Below, in pieces: positions 1 through 12,500 of a DNA stretch of 64,000 nucleotides; positions within the stretch are counted from its first letter, which is position 1, and the number at the start of each line of letters is the position of its first letter. The stretch spans positions 1 through 64,000 of the forward strand of contig JAAPAO010000082.1 in assembly GCA_013115145.1 (NCBI GenBank). Direction: 5' to 3'. Below the pieces are notes generated by a model. The model had not been told where the DNA came from and did not search any database. It saw only the letters and a program-made list of their open reading frames with translations. The translations under genes and the position numbers were made by a program. This DNA comes from Perkinsus chesapeaki (taxonomy: Eukaryota > Perkinsozoa > Perkinsida > Perkinsidae).

Positions 1-1971
1 CAACTTTTGGAGTGTGTTCGGGTTTCGGGTTTGAGTATTCCTCCCGCACTCCCGTGTTCGATGGGATTTTACACGTCTTAGCGAGGGTCATGTCGGACGG
101 TTCCACGTTATGACTTTGCGATATAAAATTTGTACCCGCTTGGGCTAAGGTGTTCTACCAGCTTCTAAACGACATTCTGGTACGTGAATTTCTTCTGGCC
201 TCCAGCAGTAGCCTACTGCTGGAGGTTCCACAGACACAATTTGTAGCTTGACTTCGTCATGTGACGATTTCACAACGTGAAATTCACACAACCTGTGTGA
301 CCCAAAATAGGAAATGTCGTTCAAGGAGCTTTGCAGATCGATGACTTTCGATCAGCCTTTTGACGCAAAATCTTGACAGGCTAGCCAACCTATAGCTCTA
401 ATTGGTCCTCAACCCTATAGAGCACGCCATTCGTGTTGGGTTCCGGTTTCACTCCGTGCTTGTTGTATATTGAACTTGACTCCGCACAATCCAACCTACA
501 TGTAGAACATATGGACAACTCGTAAATATCGGCATGAAGTCTATTGATATCACAGTGGTTCAGGAGCAGCAGCCTCATTGCCGTTGCTTCTTCGTGTACT
601 TCGCAACAGCTTCTGTTGAACCTCCCGCCGGAGTCTCCGCTTCGAATGCTCGAGAACTTTCCATGTAGTTCTGGTCTGGCTCGTTGTTTCTTGCACAGGC
701 GAGGTTCCATCGCGAAGGGCTCTACATACATGTCTAATGGCATGTCGACCACAATATGAAGGGCTCTTTCCCAGCGCCTTCTCTTTGCATGTTTCTAGAA
801 GTATTCTAAAACGTCCTTCGCAAGGCGTGTTCGAGGGAACTTGAGCATCGAGTGCTTGTACTTCGACGTGTTTTCGATCAAAAAGTGTCCACTGTTCACC
901 GTCCTGCAAGTTGCTTCCTGTTTTATTGACTGTTGGATCTCTGACGAGGAAAGCGACGCATTTGAATTAATAATGAATGATAACTCACTCAGCGTAAAGA
1001 CGTCTCACGTATACCCCTTTGAGAGCTCCTTCCTCTGCCCCAGAAAGCTCGAAGCCCCTCGGTAGGGATTTTTGCTGGGGAGTTGTGCCCACAAGCTCCA
1101 TGCAAACTGCAGATTTCACAGATAAGGGGTGCGAGGAGTCCTTATGGAGTCCGAGAGCCTGTTTGCTCGTATAGTCGATAACGATGCATTGTGAATCATC
1201 GTCCTGGTGTTCTCTTATACTAATGCCCATTCCCACAATTCTAATACTTCCTTCGATGAATCCAACACCCTGAAAAATATAGAATAAGATGAATCAGAGC
1301 AATTGTACGCCATCCTACGAGGGGACTCGTTGCCAGCAGCTGCCTTGATAGAACCAAAAGAGCTGCTGCCGATAATGAATGCATACTACAATGATAGTGT
1401 TGTTACTAACTGAAGTGCGGGAACAATCTTCTCTCAAATTCGGTCGAGTCGACAGAACCCCACCTCTATCTGCAGGCTTACAGCAAAGATTCTCTTTAAT
1501 AGGCATTTGCGACTATATTTACTCGTTGCTCATTGCTCGGCGTTTGGGAAAACCATTTCGTGGACTTTTCCTCTCACTGACATCACGAGACACGTATGTA
1601 TTGAGACACGGTCTCGCAAAGATCTTACGGAGACAGCGCAGTAAGGATAACTGAATATTGCGGAGACGGTTAGAATCGCTCTGGAAAGCAGTCTTCTCGA
1701 GCAGCCACACCTTGCTGGCGGCGGATGAAGTCCAACCTTGTGATCCTCGGCCCCGCCAGAAGCTAGGCTTATACGTAGCTGCTCAGGCAACGGGTGATTG
1801 CATTCTAGCTTATCGAAGCAGCTATGACCTGTGCGGTTCGGCTTCGTAGGACTTTTATCTCAAGTTCTTTCTGAGGAACGGGGAATTGCGACTATTTTCG
1901 ACATTTCGGTTCGATAGTATTTCCGATTCTCCTACTAACCGTGTTACAGATCAAACGCTTTGCTCGCCAGG
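1..1971. other. no confident gene
   Basis: Only short open frames on both strands. The longest (390-752, minus) has a fairly balanced composition and might be a decayed gene or mobile-element remnant, but I recognise no domain and found no splice chain that extends it. A perfect 13-bp inverted repeat lies at 199-225. Confidence 0.4.
199..225. repeat. perfect inverted repeat, 13-bp arms
   Basis: CCTCCAGCAGTAG at 199-211 is followed by one C and then its exact reverse complement at 213-225. It lies outside any recognised gene and could be a hairpin, a dimeric protein site or a mobile-element end. Confidence 0.8.
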
Positions 1972-3379
1972 ATGTTACCGTACATCGTCAGCATTAATAA
2001 TATCTCCCTTTTAATGGTAAATAAAACAGAGCCCAAGCCTAGTGCCCCTCACTGGGCGCTGAGCAGTGCCGGCGCGACAGCCGCAGCCTTACAGCATCAT
2101 TACTCCATAAAAGGCTTACCAGGAGGGAAACCACTACAAGTGAAACAACGGAAAAAGCAGCCGAAAGGTGAGTATATCAGGGGCTCACATATTGTGGGCC
2201 CCTTGGATAGAATGCGTTGGATGTACTTCAGCAGTGGCACACAACTCAAGTCACTTCGAAGGTGGACTATCATACGAGGAGAAAATGATCCATTACAACT
2301 CCTCACTCACGGCCGCTGAAAAGGCAGGTTTAGTGCAGCGTCCGAGGCTTCCTTTGACGGATAAGGAATGGGTTTCGGCGAAGTCACTATCGGACCACCG
2401 ATGCGATGAGATGTGCTCCATTTGCTGGGAGCCTTTCCGAGACAGGTCTCAAGTGATACTAGCATGCACTCACACCTTCCATGAGAAGTGCTTCGTGAGC
2501 TACCTAAGATTCGCGGAAGCTTCCCCGTCGGAGATGAGTGCCAGATGCCCAGTGTGTAGGGCTGAAGCGCATGATTGGACTGGCCATGATGGTGGATTCA
2601 ACGTCTGGCGCAACAAATGTGCGTCGAGGATTCAGCGGCACTGGCGAGGGTATAAAGAGAGGTCGCGAGTGCTAGGAATACTGCCAGCGGGAAGCAAGCT
2701 TCGGAGGAAGTCTGTAGCTCGGCGGTTAACTGCCGTGGGAAGCCGCGTCGAGCAAATAGGAGAAGCAAGGCGGACTATGGTCGACGAGCTTCTCGTCGAT
2801 ATGGACAGAAATTTGCAGGACAGCTCGCGTGTCCTTAGAGAGAGCCTTCGAGCACTAGAACGATTTAGGAAGGGCCTTCCTCTTGATACAGTAATAAGTG
2901 CTACATCGCAGACTCAACCTTATATGCTTATTGGCTCAGTCGTGTAATAATTATAACAATCCTACGACACTAAAGATCGCTAACAACTTATCCTTTCAAT
3001 CTTTCGTGGATATTGTGGAATTGCCAGTGTGCAGTATTGTTATCTGTAGGAGTCCCCGTCGTCTGGTGCGGATAAGGGGCCGGACAACTGGTTAAGTAAA
3101 GCTGTGGAGATAGCGCTGAACCGTGACGAGCACGATTGCCCTATATGTTATGACGGAGTAAGAACTTGTGGATTATCAAACGGCGTTAACGTATTTTAGC
3201 TTTTTCTGAGGCCCGAACATGAGCAGAATGGATCAAAGCGGCGTCCTGTTGCGATCCTGTCGTGCAGCCATGCCTTCCATCAGAAGTGTATCGACAGCTT
3301 CGAATCTTTTAAAGTGTACGAGAGACGATCTTGTCCTATGTGTCGGCAAGAGTACGACAGACGACCATGGCCAATGTAG
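1972..3379 (+). CDS. RNF32-like RING-IQ-RING protein
   Basis: Exons 1972-2167, 2232-2890, 3050-3157 and 3200-3379 join in frame to about 380 aa. A first RING-H2 (CSICWEPF ... CTHTFHEKC ... CPVC) is followed by an IQ motif (RIQRHWRGYKERS), a helical stretch and a second RING-H2 (CPICYDG ... CSHAFHQKC ... CPMCRQEY). This order is the one known for animal RNF32, and the N-terminal 'ALQHHY' and the block after the IQ motif also match that family from memory. The likely role is a ubiquitin E3 or scaffold that binds calmodulin through the IQ motif, possibly linked to cilia; the role is inferred. Introns are GT-AG. Intron 1 ends in a tandem CAGCAG acceptor, so one residue may be optional. The ATG at 2014 is an alternative start. 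Confidence 0.85.
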
Positions 3380-3828
3380 TCTATGCCCTTTATGCTTGCA
3401 TGAATGGACATGTCTTTCTATCACGTGATTAATGTCATTGGTTTGTGTTGGATGGCATCCATTATGAACTCTCTTTCTAAAATATCCTATTTAACGATCG
3501 TTCAGGAAGCCAGGAGCTAGCGTGACATCGCTCGTAGCAAGCATAGTGCCTGCTATCGAAGCTCCGTGTTGCCCGCGTTAGTGACATTACCTCAAACCTG
3601 CGTAACATAGGCAATGTATAGTGACGCAAATACGCGGTTCACATGCCGCCTGATTCTCAATCAACTTAGTCATATTGTGCTTGTGAGACACAGGTCAAAT
3701 GTCACAGAATTCATCACTGTCACACCTATTATTGGGCGCGCGAGAAAAATTATAAGCTGATATAATAACTCGCTCGCCGAGACTTGCGCAGTTCGACTCG
3801 AAAAAATTATTGACTCCTCCAGTTTGAG

Positions 3829-4071
3829 ATGCCAGTTATTCAGAAGCCTCTTCTCCCAAGTGGTCGTGCTATCCTGAAACATGGCCGATCTTTGATGGGG
3901 AGCGGTAATCTGAGCCATGATGTTAATTCTACTATTAAGGCTCCTGAATCTAGAAGAGGTATGGGCTACACGCAATTTAAGAGGTTTACTCCTGTACCTA
4001 TTGAAAGTGGTATGAGCGTTGGTAACCGTGGATGGTTCTTTCCTGGTGTTATCCCATATCAAGGCCACTAA
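3829..4071 (+). CDS. hypothetical small protein (80 aa), model uncertain
   Basis: Open frame from ATG 3829 to TAA at 4069-4071. It is basic and glycine-rich in its second half (SVGNRGWFF), with no recognised domain. Splice-like signals downstream (donor near 4046, acceptor ending 4120, later donor near 4172, acceptor near 4229) allow an alternative model in which the C-terminus is replaced through two more exons. It lies about 440 bp upstream of SCO1 on the same strand. It may be a small mitochondrial protein, but nothing proves this. Confidence 0.35.
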   Translation: MPVIQKPLLPSGRAILKHGRSLMGSGNLSHDVNSTIKAPESRRGMGYTQFKRFTPVPIESGMSVGNRGWFFPGVIPYQGH

Positions 4072-4508
4072 GGTGAGCAGCTAATAACTTATTTGGGAGA
4101 GCTCAATCTTTCCCTTCTCAGACCTCATTGGAGGGGTTTTCTCTGATGATGAGCTGCTGATAAGAACATTAGGGTAAGTGCTGATTAGGCCTGTACGAGC
4201 TCCAAGCTCCTACTTCTACCTTGCCTCAGTTGCGTGAGCTTCCTTTGGCAGAGCTATCGTAGAGTGCCGTGATACATCGTCAGATATCATTGTTAGTATC
4301 ATCATCATTATTATTTGATATTTACTCTCAAGGCTCGTGTTAGTGGGTGAACAAGGAATGACTATGCTATGCGGAAGGTAACAACATGAAGATAGTTAGA
4401 AAGTTGTAAATCGAAGTCTGATAATATCCAACAACCTTAAAGTATACCGACGATGAAACTTGTCAATGTTGTATTATCGAAGATTATTCTAATTATTAAA
4501 ATATAAAT

Positions 4509-5942
4509 ATGTCATTATTGATGTCGGCTTTACGAAGTCGATCACGAGGACTGATGGTGAATCCTTGTGTCACAGCCACAGTGAGGAGGCACTTCAGTCA
4601 AGGGGGCCCCTATGGTGATGATCATATAGAGCAGCTAAAGAAGGCTATGATGAATCCCAAGACCGATCCAGAGAGGTATTGGAAAGAGCTGGAGTTGAAA
4701 GCAAAGGCGGAAGGGAAGCCTGGTGCGGCAACAGCCTGGTGCGGAAGTAGCATAGGATAGCTCTCAGTGCCGGAGAAGCCAGCTGGGCCTAATTTGAAAC
4801 CGTTACCATCTAACCAGTGGAACTTCGAAAATGCCGGCATCATCAGAGAAGATGATACTAATGTGAAGTGAGATTATTATCCTACTACTTCACCTCCCGG
4901 CATACCTGCTTCTTTCGCAGTTTTACGTACAAAGGCGCGGCCCTCTTCGTATGCGTTGGATCATTAGTGCTGTTGATGGTCGAATTGTAAGCTGTTATAT
5001 GTTACCTGATACTGTCCTCTTCCAATTATTGCTCTCAGTGCGGATTATCAAAGGAAGCACGGTGTTGGTCGATCATTGGCCGAAGTAGAGGAGGTTGGCA
5101 AGCCCAAACTGGGTGGTCCTTGGACGCTGGTGGACTGCAGTGAGTGACGTGATTCCCATTGAGCAACTCATGCTTCTTTTAGAAAGTGGCAAACCATTGG
5201 CTTCTGAGCAGCTGCGTGGTAAGTTCTATCTTATATATTTTGGTTTCACCTTCTGCCCGGATATTTGTCCTCAAGAACTAGAGAAAGCTGGACAGGCTGT
5301 CGACATGGTTGAGAAGGAGTACGGTGCTGGTAGGTATCCTAACGCGGCAGATTATGTGAGTCCATTGGCAGGCACGGTCGTGCCCATCTTTGTAACCGTC
5401 GATCCCAGTAGGGACACATGCGCCCAGGTAGTTGCTCAAGGCATTTTCGCCCTTCTTGCTTTGGCTTCAGACCAAACTTTATCTGAGCGAGTTTGATCCT
5501 CGGACCATCGGCCTTACTGGAACTCATGCCCAAATTAAGGACATAACTCGGAAGTTCCGCGTGTAAGGGGAATCGACCATGGTAGTAGCCTCACGAAAGT
5601 GTGTTACTAATACAGAGATATGGTAGACATTCTCCTAGAAAATAGTTCCTAGAACGACAGAGAGCATCGAATCCATTCCTCCTGGGAAGATGTAATGTGT
5701 CTTAACGACCCCTTGGTGATACAAGGTACTACAATCAAGGCATTCGGAATGACTCTGAGGATTATCTGGTCGACCATTCTATCATACATTATTTGATGGG
5801 GCCTAATGGAAAGTTCATTGATTTCTATGGCAAGAATTTAACAGCAGAAGAGATGGCAACGAAGATTGGTAGAGAGGTGCATAGATATCGTAAAAGACGG
5901 GAAGAACGGAAAAAGAGTCGGGGAGTTCAGGATGAGGAATGA
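4509..5942 (+). CDS. SCO1: SCO1/SenC copper chaperone for cytochrome c oxidase
   Basis: Seven exons (4509-4722, 4768-4867, 4921-4986, 5039-5139, 5183-5427, 5471-5562, 5726-5942) join in frame to 344 aa. The N-terminus is Arg/Ser-rich, as in mitochondrial presequences. A membrane segment ([15 protein letters not shown]) is followed by the thioredoxin-fold domain with the copper-binding FCPDICP (CxxxC), [18 protein letters not shown] and the conserved His in LVDHSII. SCO proteins hand copper to the CuA site of COX2 in the inner membrane. Introns are 45, 53, 52, 43, 43 and 163 nt. Reading through the first intron would give a false stop at 4759, which supports the splice. Length fits the family. 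The exact first donor is the least certain junction. Confidence 0.93.
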
Positions 5943-6464
5943 TGATGATAGCCATGTGTTTCTGTGGAAGACACGATTCAAGTTTCTAGACAGGTTTGCT
6001 GAGCTGCTTTCTAGTTGCTAGTCAGATTTGTACTTGTGAAACAGCATTTACTCGTGCTTGGAAATCAATTGTCATCACCTTCGAGAGCCATCCCAATCAA
6101 CGCCACAAGACAAGTCCATGGGTCAACCATGTGCTTCCGATGGAACTGATTGAACTGTACTTTCAAGCACTCGTGCTTGCCAAACCACTTAAGCAAAGTT
6201 GAAGTTAACAGAGATTTGCCGCTGTCCCCTTTCGTCCCATTTCCCGTTGTCCTTCCCTACGAGCTATCCCAGATAATCGCAGCATTATCATCTTGCATCT
6301 GGTTACACTATGGTGGTGGTTAACTCAACAATCGTAGGTGTACAAGCTAATGGAATAAATTCAAAAAATATATATCATCACTGTGCGGTTGTCATCAGTT
6401 CGGAAACATACTTCTACTCAAGCATAGTCAACCACAGCAAATGTAGCATGTATTTGATATAACA
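5943..6464. other. intergenic, convergent genes
   Basis: Lies between the 3' ends of SCO1 (+) and the polyprenyl synthase (-). Only a 68-codon open frame at 5996-6202; no domain or RNA recognised. It probably holds both 3' UTRs. Confidence 0.5.
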
Positions 6465-8766
6465 CTAAGACGTGCGAGCTACATAGCTGCTGGTGAGATC
6501 AATCAACGCTTGTCGAGCATCGCAATCCGGTAGCTGCAGTAGGCAGCCGATGGCCTAAAAACAGAGCAATGCTGACGTAGTAACTAACCAGAAGGGTAGG
6601 CTTTCAATCTAGAGGTCTCTGGTTCAATCCTATGCACACACCTTTGATGCATGGTACTTGACCAGCAGTTTCGATCGTTGTAAGGCTCTGGGGTTCTTTC
6701 GTAGCGCATCCATTGCAACTGTTGGGTCCGACTTCCCCTTAAATCCTCTTTCCACCAGAGCAAGGAGTGACGGGTCATCATCACATGCGTATAGGAACTG
6801 AAAAGTGTCGAATGAGCTGGCAGATGCGCGCAGGTATTTTACCGGAGCTGTCGCCTGACCGTTGACGAAATCCGCTCCCTTTGGTTTGCCAAGACCATCA
6901 TCTTCCTCTTCCACATCTAGCATGTCATCCCGTATTTGAAACTCCAAGCCGAAATGAACACCAAATAGGTAACAAGCGGAGACCAGGGCCGGCGGGAGGT
7001 CTGACCAACGAATTTAACGAAGATTCCCGAAGCTCGGTGTAGGTAATGTAAAAACGTCTTTTGTATGGGAAAGCAGTGCACTGTTCTCTGTACTATTCTA
7101 AACGACTTGTTTACATTAGTGCAACGAGCCTTGTAGTAAAAGGATGGCACCTTTGATAGTGGGAAGATAGGTCCTTGTAAATGGCAGCATAGAACTTGCC
7201 ATACCAAGCTGGGCGGTAACATCAGCCACCTTATCGAGCCTCGATGACTCTCGAGAAATTTGCGTAGGAACACTTCTAACCTACCAGCGCAGATGGCCAC
7301 CGACTCCATGGCACTGGCAAACAGGCTAGCTGTCTTATAAAAGGACTTCAATATGTATCGCTGAAAATGCGGCTCGACTTGGGGGCACTTCAGCGCTATC
7401 TCCGAGAATCGGTCGAAGGAAGTAGAGGAGTCCGGCTCGGCTGTCGATGACGATCTCGATAGGCTGAGAGGATATTATCCACTTCACCAGGACTAGAACC
7501 CGCAGTTTTCGGATGAGAAGTAATGCGCTCTACCAACTAGACTACGAGCGCTGCGATATCACAACTTACTGCTTGAGTAGGACACTAGAGGAGCTCCTAT
7601 TACTGTTGTTGCTATCATCAATCTCGCTATCAGAGCCACCTGGCGAAGATGGCTTCATTAAAGCGTGCACTGCCCATTGAGAAGGCTAGCTACATTTGGT
7701 AGTGGCAGTGCTGCCCTCCTCATCAGGCTTAGTCGACAAACTCATTCGCATGGTATCCTCATCCGTGGGCAAATGCCTCTTGCGCTGAACTTGCAATAGT
7801 TCCCCTGGACAGAGCCCCTCCACAACAGCAGCCTTATCGACCCTCTACTACCTTTAACCAGATTCTGCATGCTACCAGCGATGCACTTGGTGACTTGGGG
7901 GTTGTTGATCCTGGTAAGGCATCCTATCATAACCGACACTATAAAATCGCCAGTCCACACAGCCTGATCGTTGCCGTAACGACTGTTGAGGGAAAGTATG
8001 TAGAGACTGATTCAGTAGGTCGCTACCAGCAGTGACTAGGTAGACCTCGCCTGGTGGCAGCTTCGTCCACAACATCATCATGAAGCAGGGATGCATTGTG
8101 CTCACATTCGATAACCTAATACATGTGCCCACTACTGCTTGAATTATGACTTAGGCATACCTCAGCAAGAAGCTCTTGCTTTGCCTCTAGTCTGTCTCTA
8201 TCATTCGTGTCGGTTGTTGCTGTTTCGGTACGTTTGTTGAAGGATGGCGGTACTTTAGCGGCAATATCGGCCATTAGTAGGACTAGTCTGCTCCGAGCCA
8301 TCTTACCTTATAACACAGTTAACAAGCAGGAACGCAGCCCTTTGCTGAACCGTCTCACCTGGCGCTTTAAAAGCATAAGCTAAAGAATCTTTGAGCCCCT
8401 CAGATTTCACCGTATCAGCATCCCTTTCACAGCAATCAATGATGGATTGATGGAGCCTCTTGGTGCGTTCCTCAGTGAGATCCCTCCATGAAGGTCGGTT
8501 GATGGCCGAGGATGGTGATGGCCAATCCTCTAAGGAGAATCTTACGGTTCAATTTCTAGTGGTTAGTAAGCACCTTCATACGCTATCACCGAGCTCTCTC
8601 TAACACCATCAATATCCATTTTACCAACATGTTCGCACATATCCGATTTAAGTTTCCTCAGTTGCCTACTTCTAGCTGGTAATAAGAATATACGCCTTAT
8701 AGTGGAGGCACTGAAGAGGCATATTACCAGTGTAATCTACCATAAAATAATAGGATTCCCCTTCAT
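6465..8766 (-). CDS. trans-polyprenyl diphosphate synthase
   Basis: Eleven exons read high to low: 8766-8741, 8710-8574, 8529-8359, 8306-8161, 8115-8027, 7982-7852, 7804-7742, 7669-7570, 7463-7285, 7000-6642, 6554-6465; joined in frame to 496 aa. Landmarks in order: GGKMARSRLVLLM, first Asp motif LLHDDVVDEAATRRG, QAVWTGDF, GELLQ, KTASLFA, and second Asp motif FQIRDDMLDV followed by GLGKPKGADF and TAPV. These are the substrate-Mg sites of enzymes that extend allylic diphosphates with IPP (ubiquinone side chain or other prenyl chains). A Ser/Asp-rich insert of about 80 residues between GELLQ and KTASLFA is unusual. The first exon and the 7742 donor are uncertain. The 284-nt intron 7001-7284 has an open stretch and could hide an exon. 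Two introns contain tRNA-like sequence. Confidence 0.88.
6577..6639 (+). repeat. tRNA-like sequence in an intron (Glu-like)
   Basis: Inside the last intron (6555-6641) of the polyprenyl synthase, on the opposite strand. It has a T-loop-like GGTTCAATCC and an anticodon-loop-like CTTTCAA with a four-pair stem. The T-stem does not pair, so it is a relic or tRNA-derived insert rather than a working tRNA. Confidence 0.45.
7479..7551 (-). repeat. tRNA-like sequence in an intron
   Basis: Fills most of intron 7464-7569 of the polyprenyl synthase, on the same strand as the gene. Read on the minus strand it has TAGTCTAGTTGGTAGAGCGC, close to a tRNA D-arm (A box), and GCGGGTTCTAGTCC, close to a T-arm (B box), at tRNA spacing. 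Four of five T-stem pairs form; acceptor ends do not pair well. Confidence 0.55.
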
Positions 8767-9576
8767 ACCGATTTCCCCGCTATTACCAGGAAAATATAAA
8801 CGAGTAGGATGCCCCGTCCGTGGTGTTGTTCTTCGTTTAAAGCATGTGCCAATGCCAGCCCAGCGATAGCACTGGGGGCCAGCAGTCTTGGAATGGACTC
8901 TACCTCTCCAACCAACATGCTGCTAAAAACTACTAACATTGGATCACTTAAACTGCGTTTTCAGCATCTGCATCGCTCCGCTGACTTTTTGTGATTTCTT
9001 TTACACTTTTGTTAGTCAACCCTACTTAAGTGACCATCTATAGACGTTTAAGGCGTTTTCACAACGTATATGAACAAGGAGCATATTCACTCGCCTGGCG
9101 CTATGGAAACTTAGGCGAAATTCGAACTGAAGGTCCTTCCTAGAAGACGCTCTCCCAAGTGTGCAAAATACGTACCGCCCTGTGGTGGGGAACTACTTTT
9201 GCCTAATCCAACAGTACTGTAGGGTTATATTAGTTTATTGTGATGGATACAGTGGCTACATCAGATAGATATCCTATAACAGTATCTGATGAGGATGTTA
9301 ATATCCTGTCTAATGAGCTGGATAAGGCTGGTAATAAGGGGTATGATGCAGATCCAGCATCATCGCTGATCCTCCTATATTATCACAGCTGCCATTTGGA
9401 AGCTTTATTCCTTAAGAAAGAATTGCCCTTAGGTTTTCATGTCAACAGATCATTCCCTATAAATTTTACCTGATTTTTCCGTGGTCCGTGAAAGTGACCT
9501 CAACGTATCTTATCCAATACTTTCATGAAAAGGTTTTACCCAGTCTAACAATTGGTATTGCCATCCATCGCTCTCA
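8767..9576. other. mostly unassigned; possible small ORFs
   Basis: An ATG frame at 8809-8994 (61 codons) and one starting at 9243 (MDTVATSDRYPITVSDED...) are open, but no domain is recognised. The 9243 frame has a plausible donor at about 9351 and might be a separate small gene or a 5' exon of the RAP gene; I could not join it in frame. Confidence 0.3.
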
Positions 9577-12500
9577 GACACACCAGCAGATGCCTTGCAA
9601 CTCTACGAGCATAATAAGGTTCATTTCCGGTCCAGTGCTAAACTAATGTCCCTCGAGGTAGTAGAGTGTTGCAGCATTAATATCACACAGAGGTTATCTA
9701 TGTAGGTCATGAGATTGGCCAAGTTCAAAAAGGAAGGGGAGGCAAAGTGGATGGACAGCTCTCCTTTCATTGACTTCACCACAGCTGTTACGGGTAGTAA
9801 GGGCCAACTCTGGCCATAGGGACGTGGGGGGCCGCTTTAGATGGTTCGACGGGATATCTTGCTGAGATAACATCGTGGACTAACGAGGAGCTAATAACAG
9901 TATTCAAGGCTCTGGCGGAAATCAATATCGACCAACCATTTGTAAGGCATTGCAGGCCCACGTGGTCGTAAAGACTCCTTTATAGGCGATGCTAGCCGCA
10001 TGCCTCCCAGAGAGGCTCATGGGGCTGAGTCCCAAGGAGCTCACAGAATATCTTGAACTGCTGGCTCGGACACCGGAGGTTGTTAGTGATGACCTATTGA
10101 CGCTCGTAGCTGACGAACTGGTAATAAAATGATACTCTGAGGTTGTTTGAGGCAACTGGCTTAGTCCCAACGGAAGTGGCAGGGTGGGTTTACACATAGG
10201 GAGATCAACTCCTCAATGTCATCGGTATTGGCTCTCTCTAGGGCCACTAGGACCCTCACTCAGACCATATGCGAGGTAGAAGTTAAGCCAATGGGCGCCG
10301 CGTGAGGTGTGCGTTGCCAGATTTTTGCCGCCGCGGCTGATACCGTCGCCAACATGCCTCCTGGGAAAAGGTACTAAGCGTTGCGGGTGGGTCGGTATCA
10401 TTAAATAACGGTATTCAATTTAGCTACTTCTCCCTGGCCTTGGATTCATTGACTATAATCACCGCGGCACCAGGCCAGGGGATACCGGGTAGTATAAGGG
10501 GATGGGAAGAGGAGGGAGGATCGAACCAACGGCCTTCTGGATGACAGCTAGGTGCTGTACTGTTAAGCCAAGGTGCCTTAGGTGCAACAGCACTACTGGA
10601 ACGATTGACTAGGGAAGGTGTGGGGCAGTTGAACAGTATGAGCACCTCTGAACTGAGCCAGATGGCATCCAGTGTACGCTACGCCGCTCCCATTCCCTTT
10701 GCACCTCACCGGCAGATTCTTCGGCGGCCTTCCTCATCGACAGACGAGACCACAGGGGCTGCCGCTGCTGCCGACAACCTAGCTGAGGCTATTGCAGAGG
10801 AAGTCCTGAGGCGGGATATACTACTCTTTACACCGAAAGAAGTGGGGGCATCACAGAAGGAGGAGGGGGGATAGAGTGGTCGATTGTGGCAGGTGTCGGA
10901 GCTACTGGCTGCCTTTGGTGGAGGATACGGTCTGGCAAAGGCCTTCTGCCGTGACTATGTCCCTGATCGTATGAGCACATTTGAGGTTAATGATATGGTT
11001 GCTAAGCTCTATGCTGTTGGAACACAGAAGTAGTAATGGGGGGGGGAACCAGGATGGCAGCAGGCATGGGGGGGGCTACGCAGGAGAAGGTCCGATCAAT
11101 CCGTGTCATGGTTAAACTTTGTGTGAGTAGACCGTCAGAATGAGACAGGCCATTATAGTGTACACTGCACATGATATCCTTGGGGCGGCGTGGGAGTATG
11201 GTTCAATCCGAAGGGGGCGTTCTTACCCTTCCTCGAATGTAGTTGTGGCCCCTGTGGGGGGTTCACACAATGATATTTTGAATATGTCAACGACGGAGCG
11301 AAGCTCGGCGATATTGAGTGGGCTGGGAGGAGGGAAACTTAGAGCTCTACGGCCGCCGACTTGTTGCATTGCAAATGGTGTATCTTTCAGTTTGGATCTC
11401 CTCGAGTCCATGTGCCAATATATGAGTACATATAACTATGCTAAAATGAAGAGGGAACTAAGAGCTGATGTAGACCGCTAGTCTGGAGGGGAGGAGTACC
11501 AAGGGGCTCTCTCAGGTGCTGTGCCGGTCACTGCACGACCTCTCCTTGTCCCCGGAGGCCACTGCTAAGTCTAAGAAGCTGTTCGAGTTCGCAGCTAACG
11601 ATTTCGATCTGGCCAGGTAGGCTCCGCCCCTTTAAGCAGTTGTTCAGCATTGGCATAGGTGTGGTCCGGGAAGCCTGTGTGAGCTGGCTAAGGCAATGCT
11701 GCGGTGTAAGGAGAGTACAGTGGACAAAAAGAAAGTGTAGGGCATCTTGTGAAGCGAGGTGGCCGCTAGGTCTGTTGGTGTTAGATTTGTTCGCCTATGT
11801 TCAACCCGTACAGCTGTAGATGACCCTGATGTTTTGGTGGCAATAGCCATGTCGGGTGTATGGGACAGCGGGTAGGAAGGGACGCCGTGTAGGGGGGCAA
11901 GGAGAGTGATGTTAGGTACTTTGAGGAGGCGGCACAGAGACAACTTAAATCAAAATCTAAATCGGCGGAGCGATGCATTTATACCCTCTTTGCTATATCC
12001 TATGGCATGAACGTAATGACGTCTGTTGGTACTGCTGCTGGATGACAACTTATCAGTTCCACATTGATAGTGGTTGGTCGGATGATACAGCACCCCCACC
12101 GGACGTGGACACATGGACCAATATGGAGAATTGGACCACTACGTAAGCCAAGCCGTCACCTCTCACCGGCGTCAGCAACAGTAGCAGTGGCGTCCTGTGG
12201 ATTCAGGTTCTGTCGGCTACAGCCCTTTGCCCTGGCTGATCAACTCGCTCAACCATCTCGATTGAGTCAGTTCAGTACCCTTAACTTGGAGGCGTTGAGC
12301 TCCCTTCTGTGGGCTCTGGCTGGGGCGCGAATATGGAATGAGAAACTGGTAAGCCGCATTCAGGGAATAGGTACCAAACTTCCTTCAGATCCTCTATACA
12401 TGTGCCCATCTAGTAAATCGCCTCGAGGGGACGAAGGATGGCCATGATGGGTCGACAGTTGGCCAGTCGTTGGTGCGTGCACTTTGGTCACTGGGTATGC

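Noticed and set aside
550-909. Overlapping 119-120 codon minus frames at 390-909
   Set aside because: Two frames overlap out of phase with no shared domain or splice logic; I could not tell gene from chance.
7001-7284. Possible extra exon in the 284-nt polyprenyl synthase intron (frame reading KVADVTAQLGMASSML)
   Set aside because: The frame is open, but the family has no segment at this place and flanking splice sites were not convincing.
11199-11215. GGTTCAATCC in the RAP gene as another tRNA-like element
   Set aside because: No matching A box or stems nearby; the region is probably coding.
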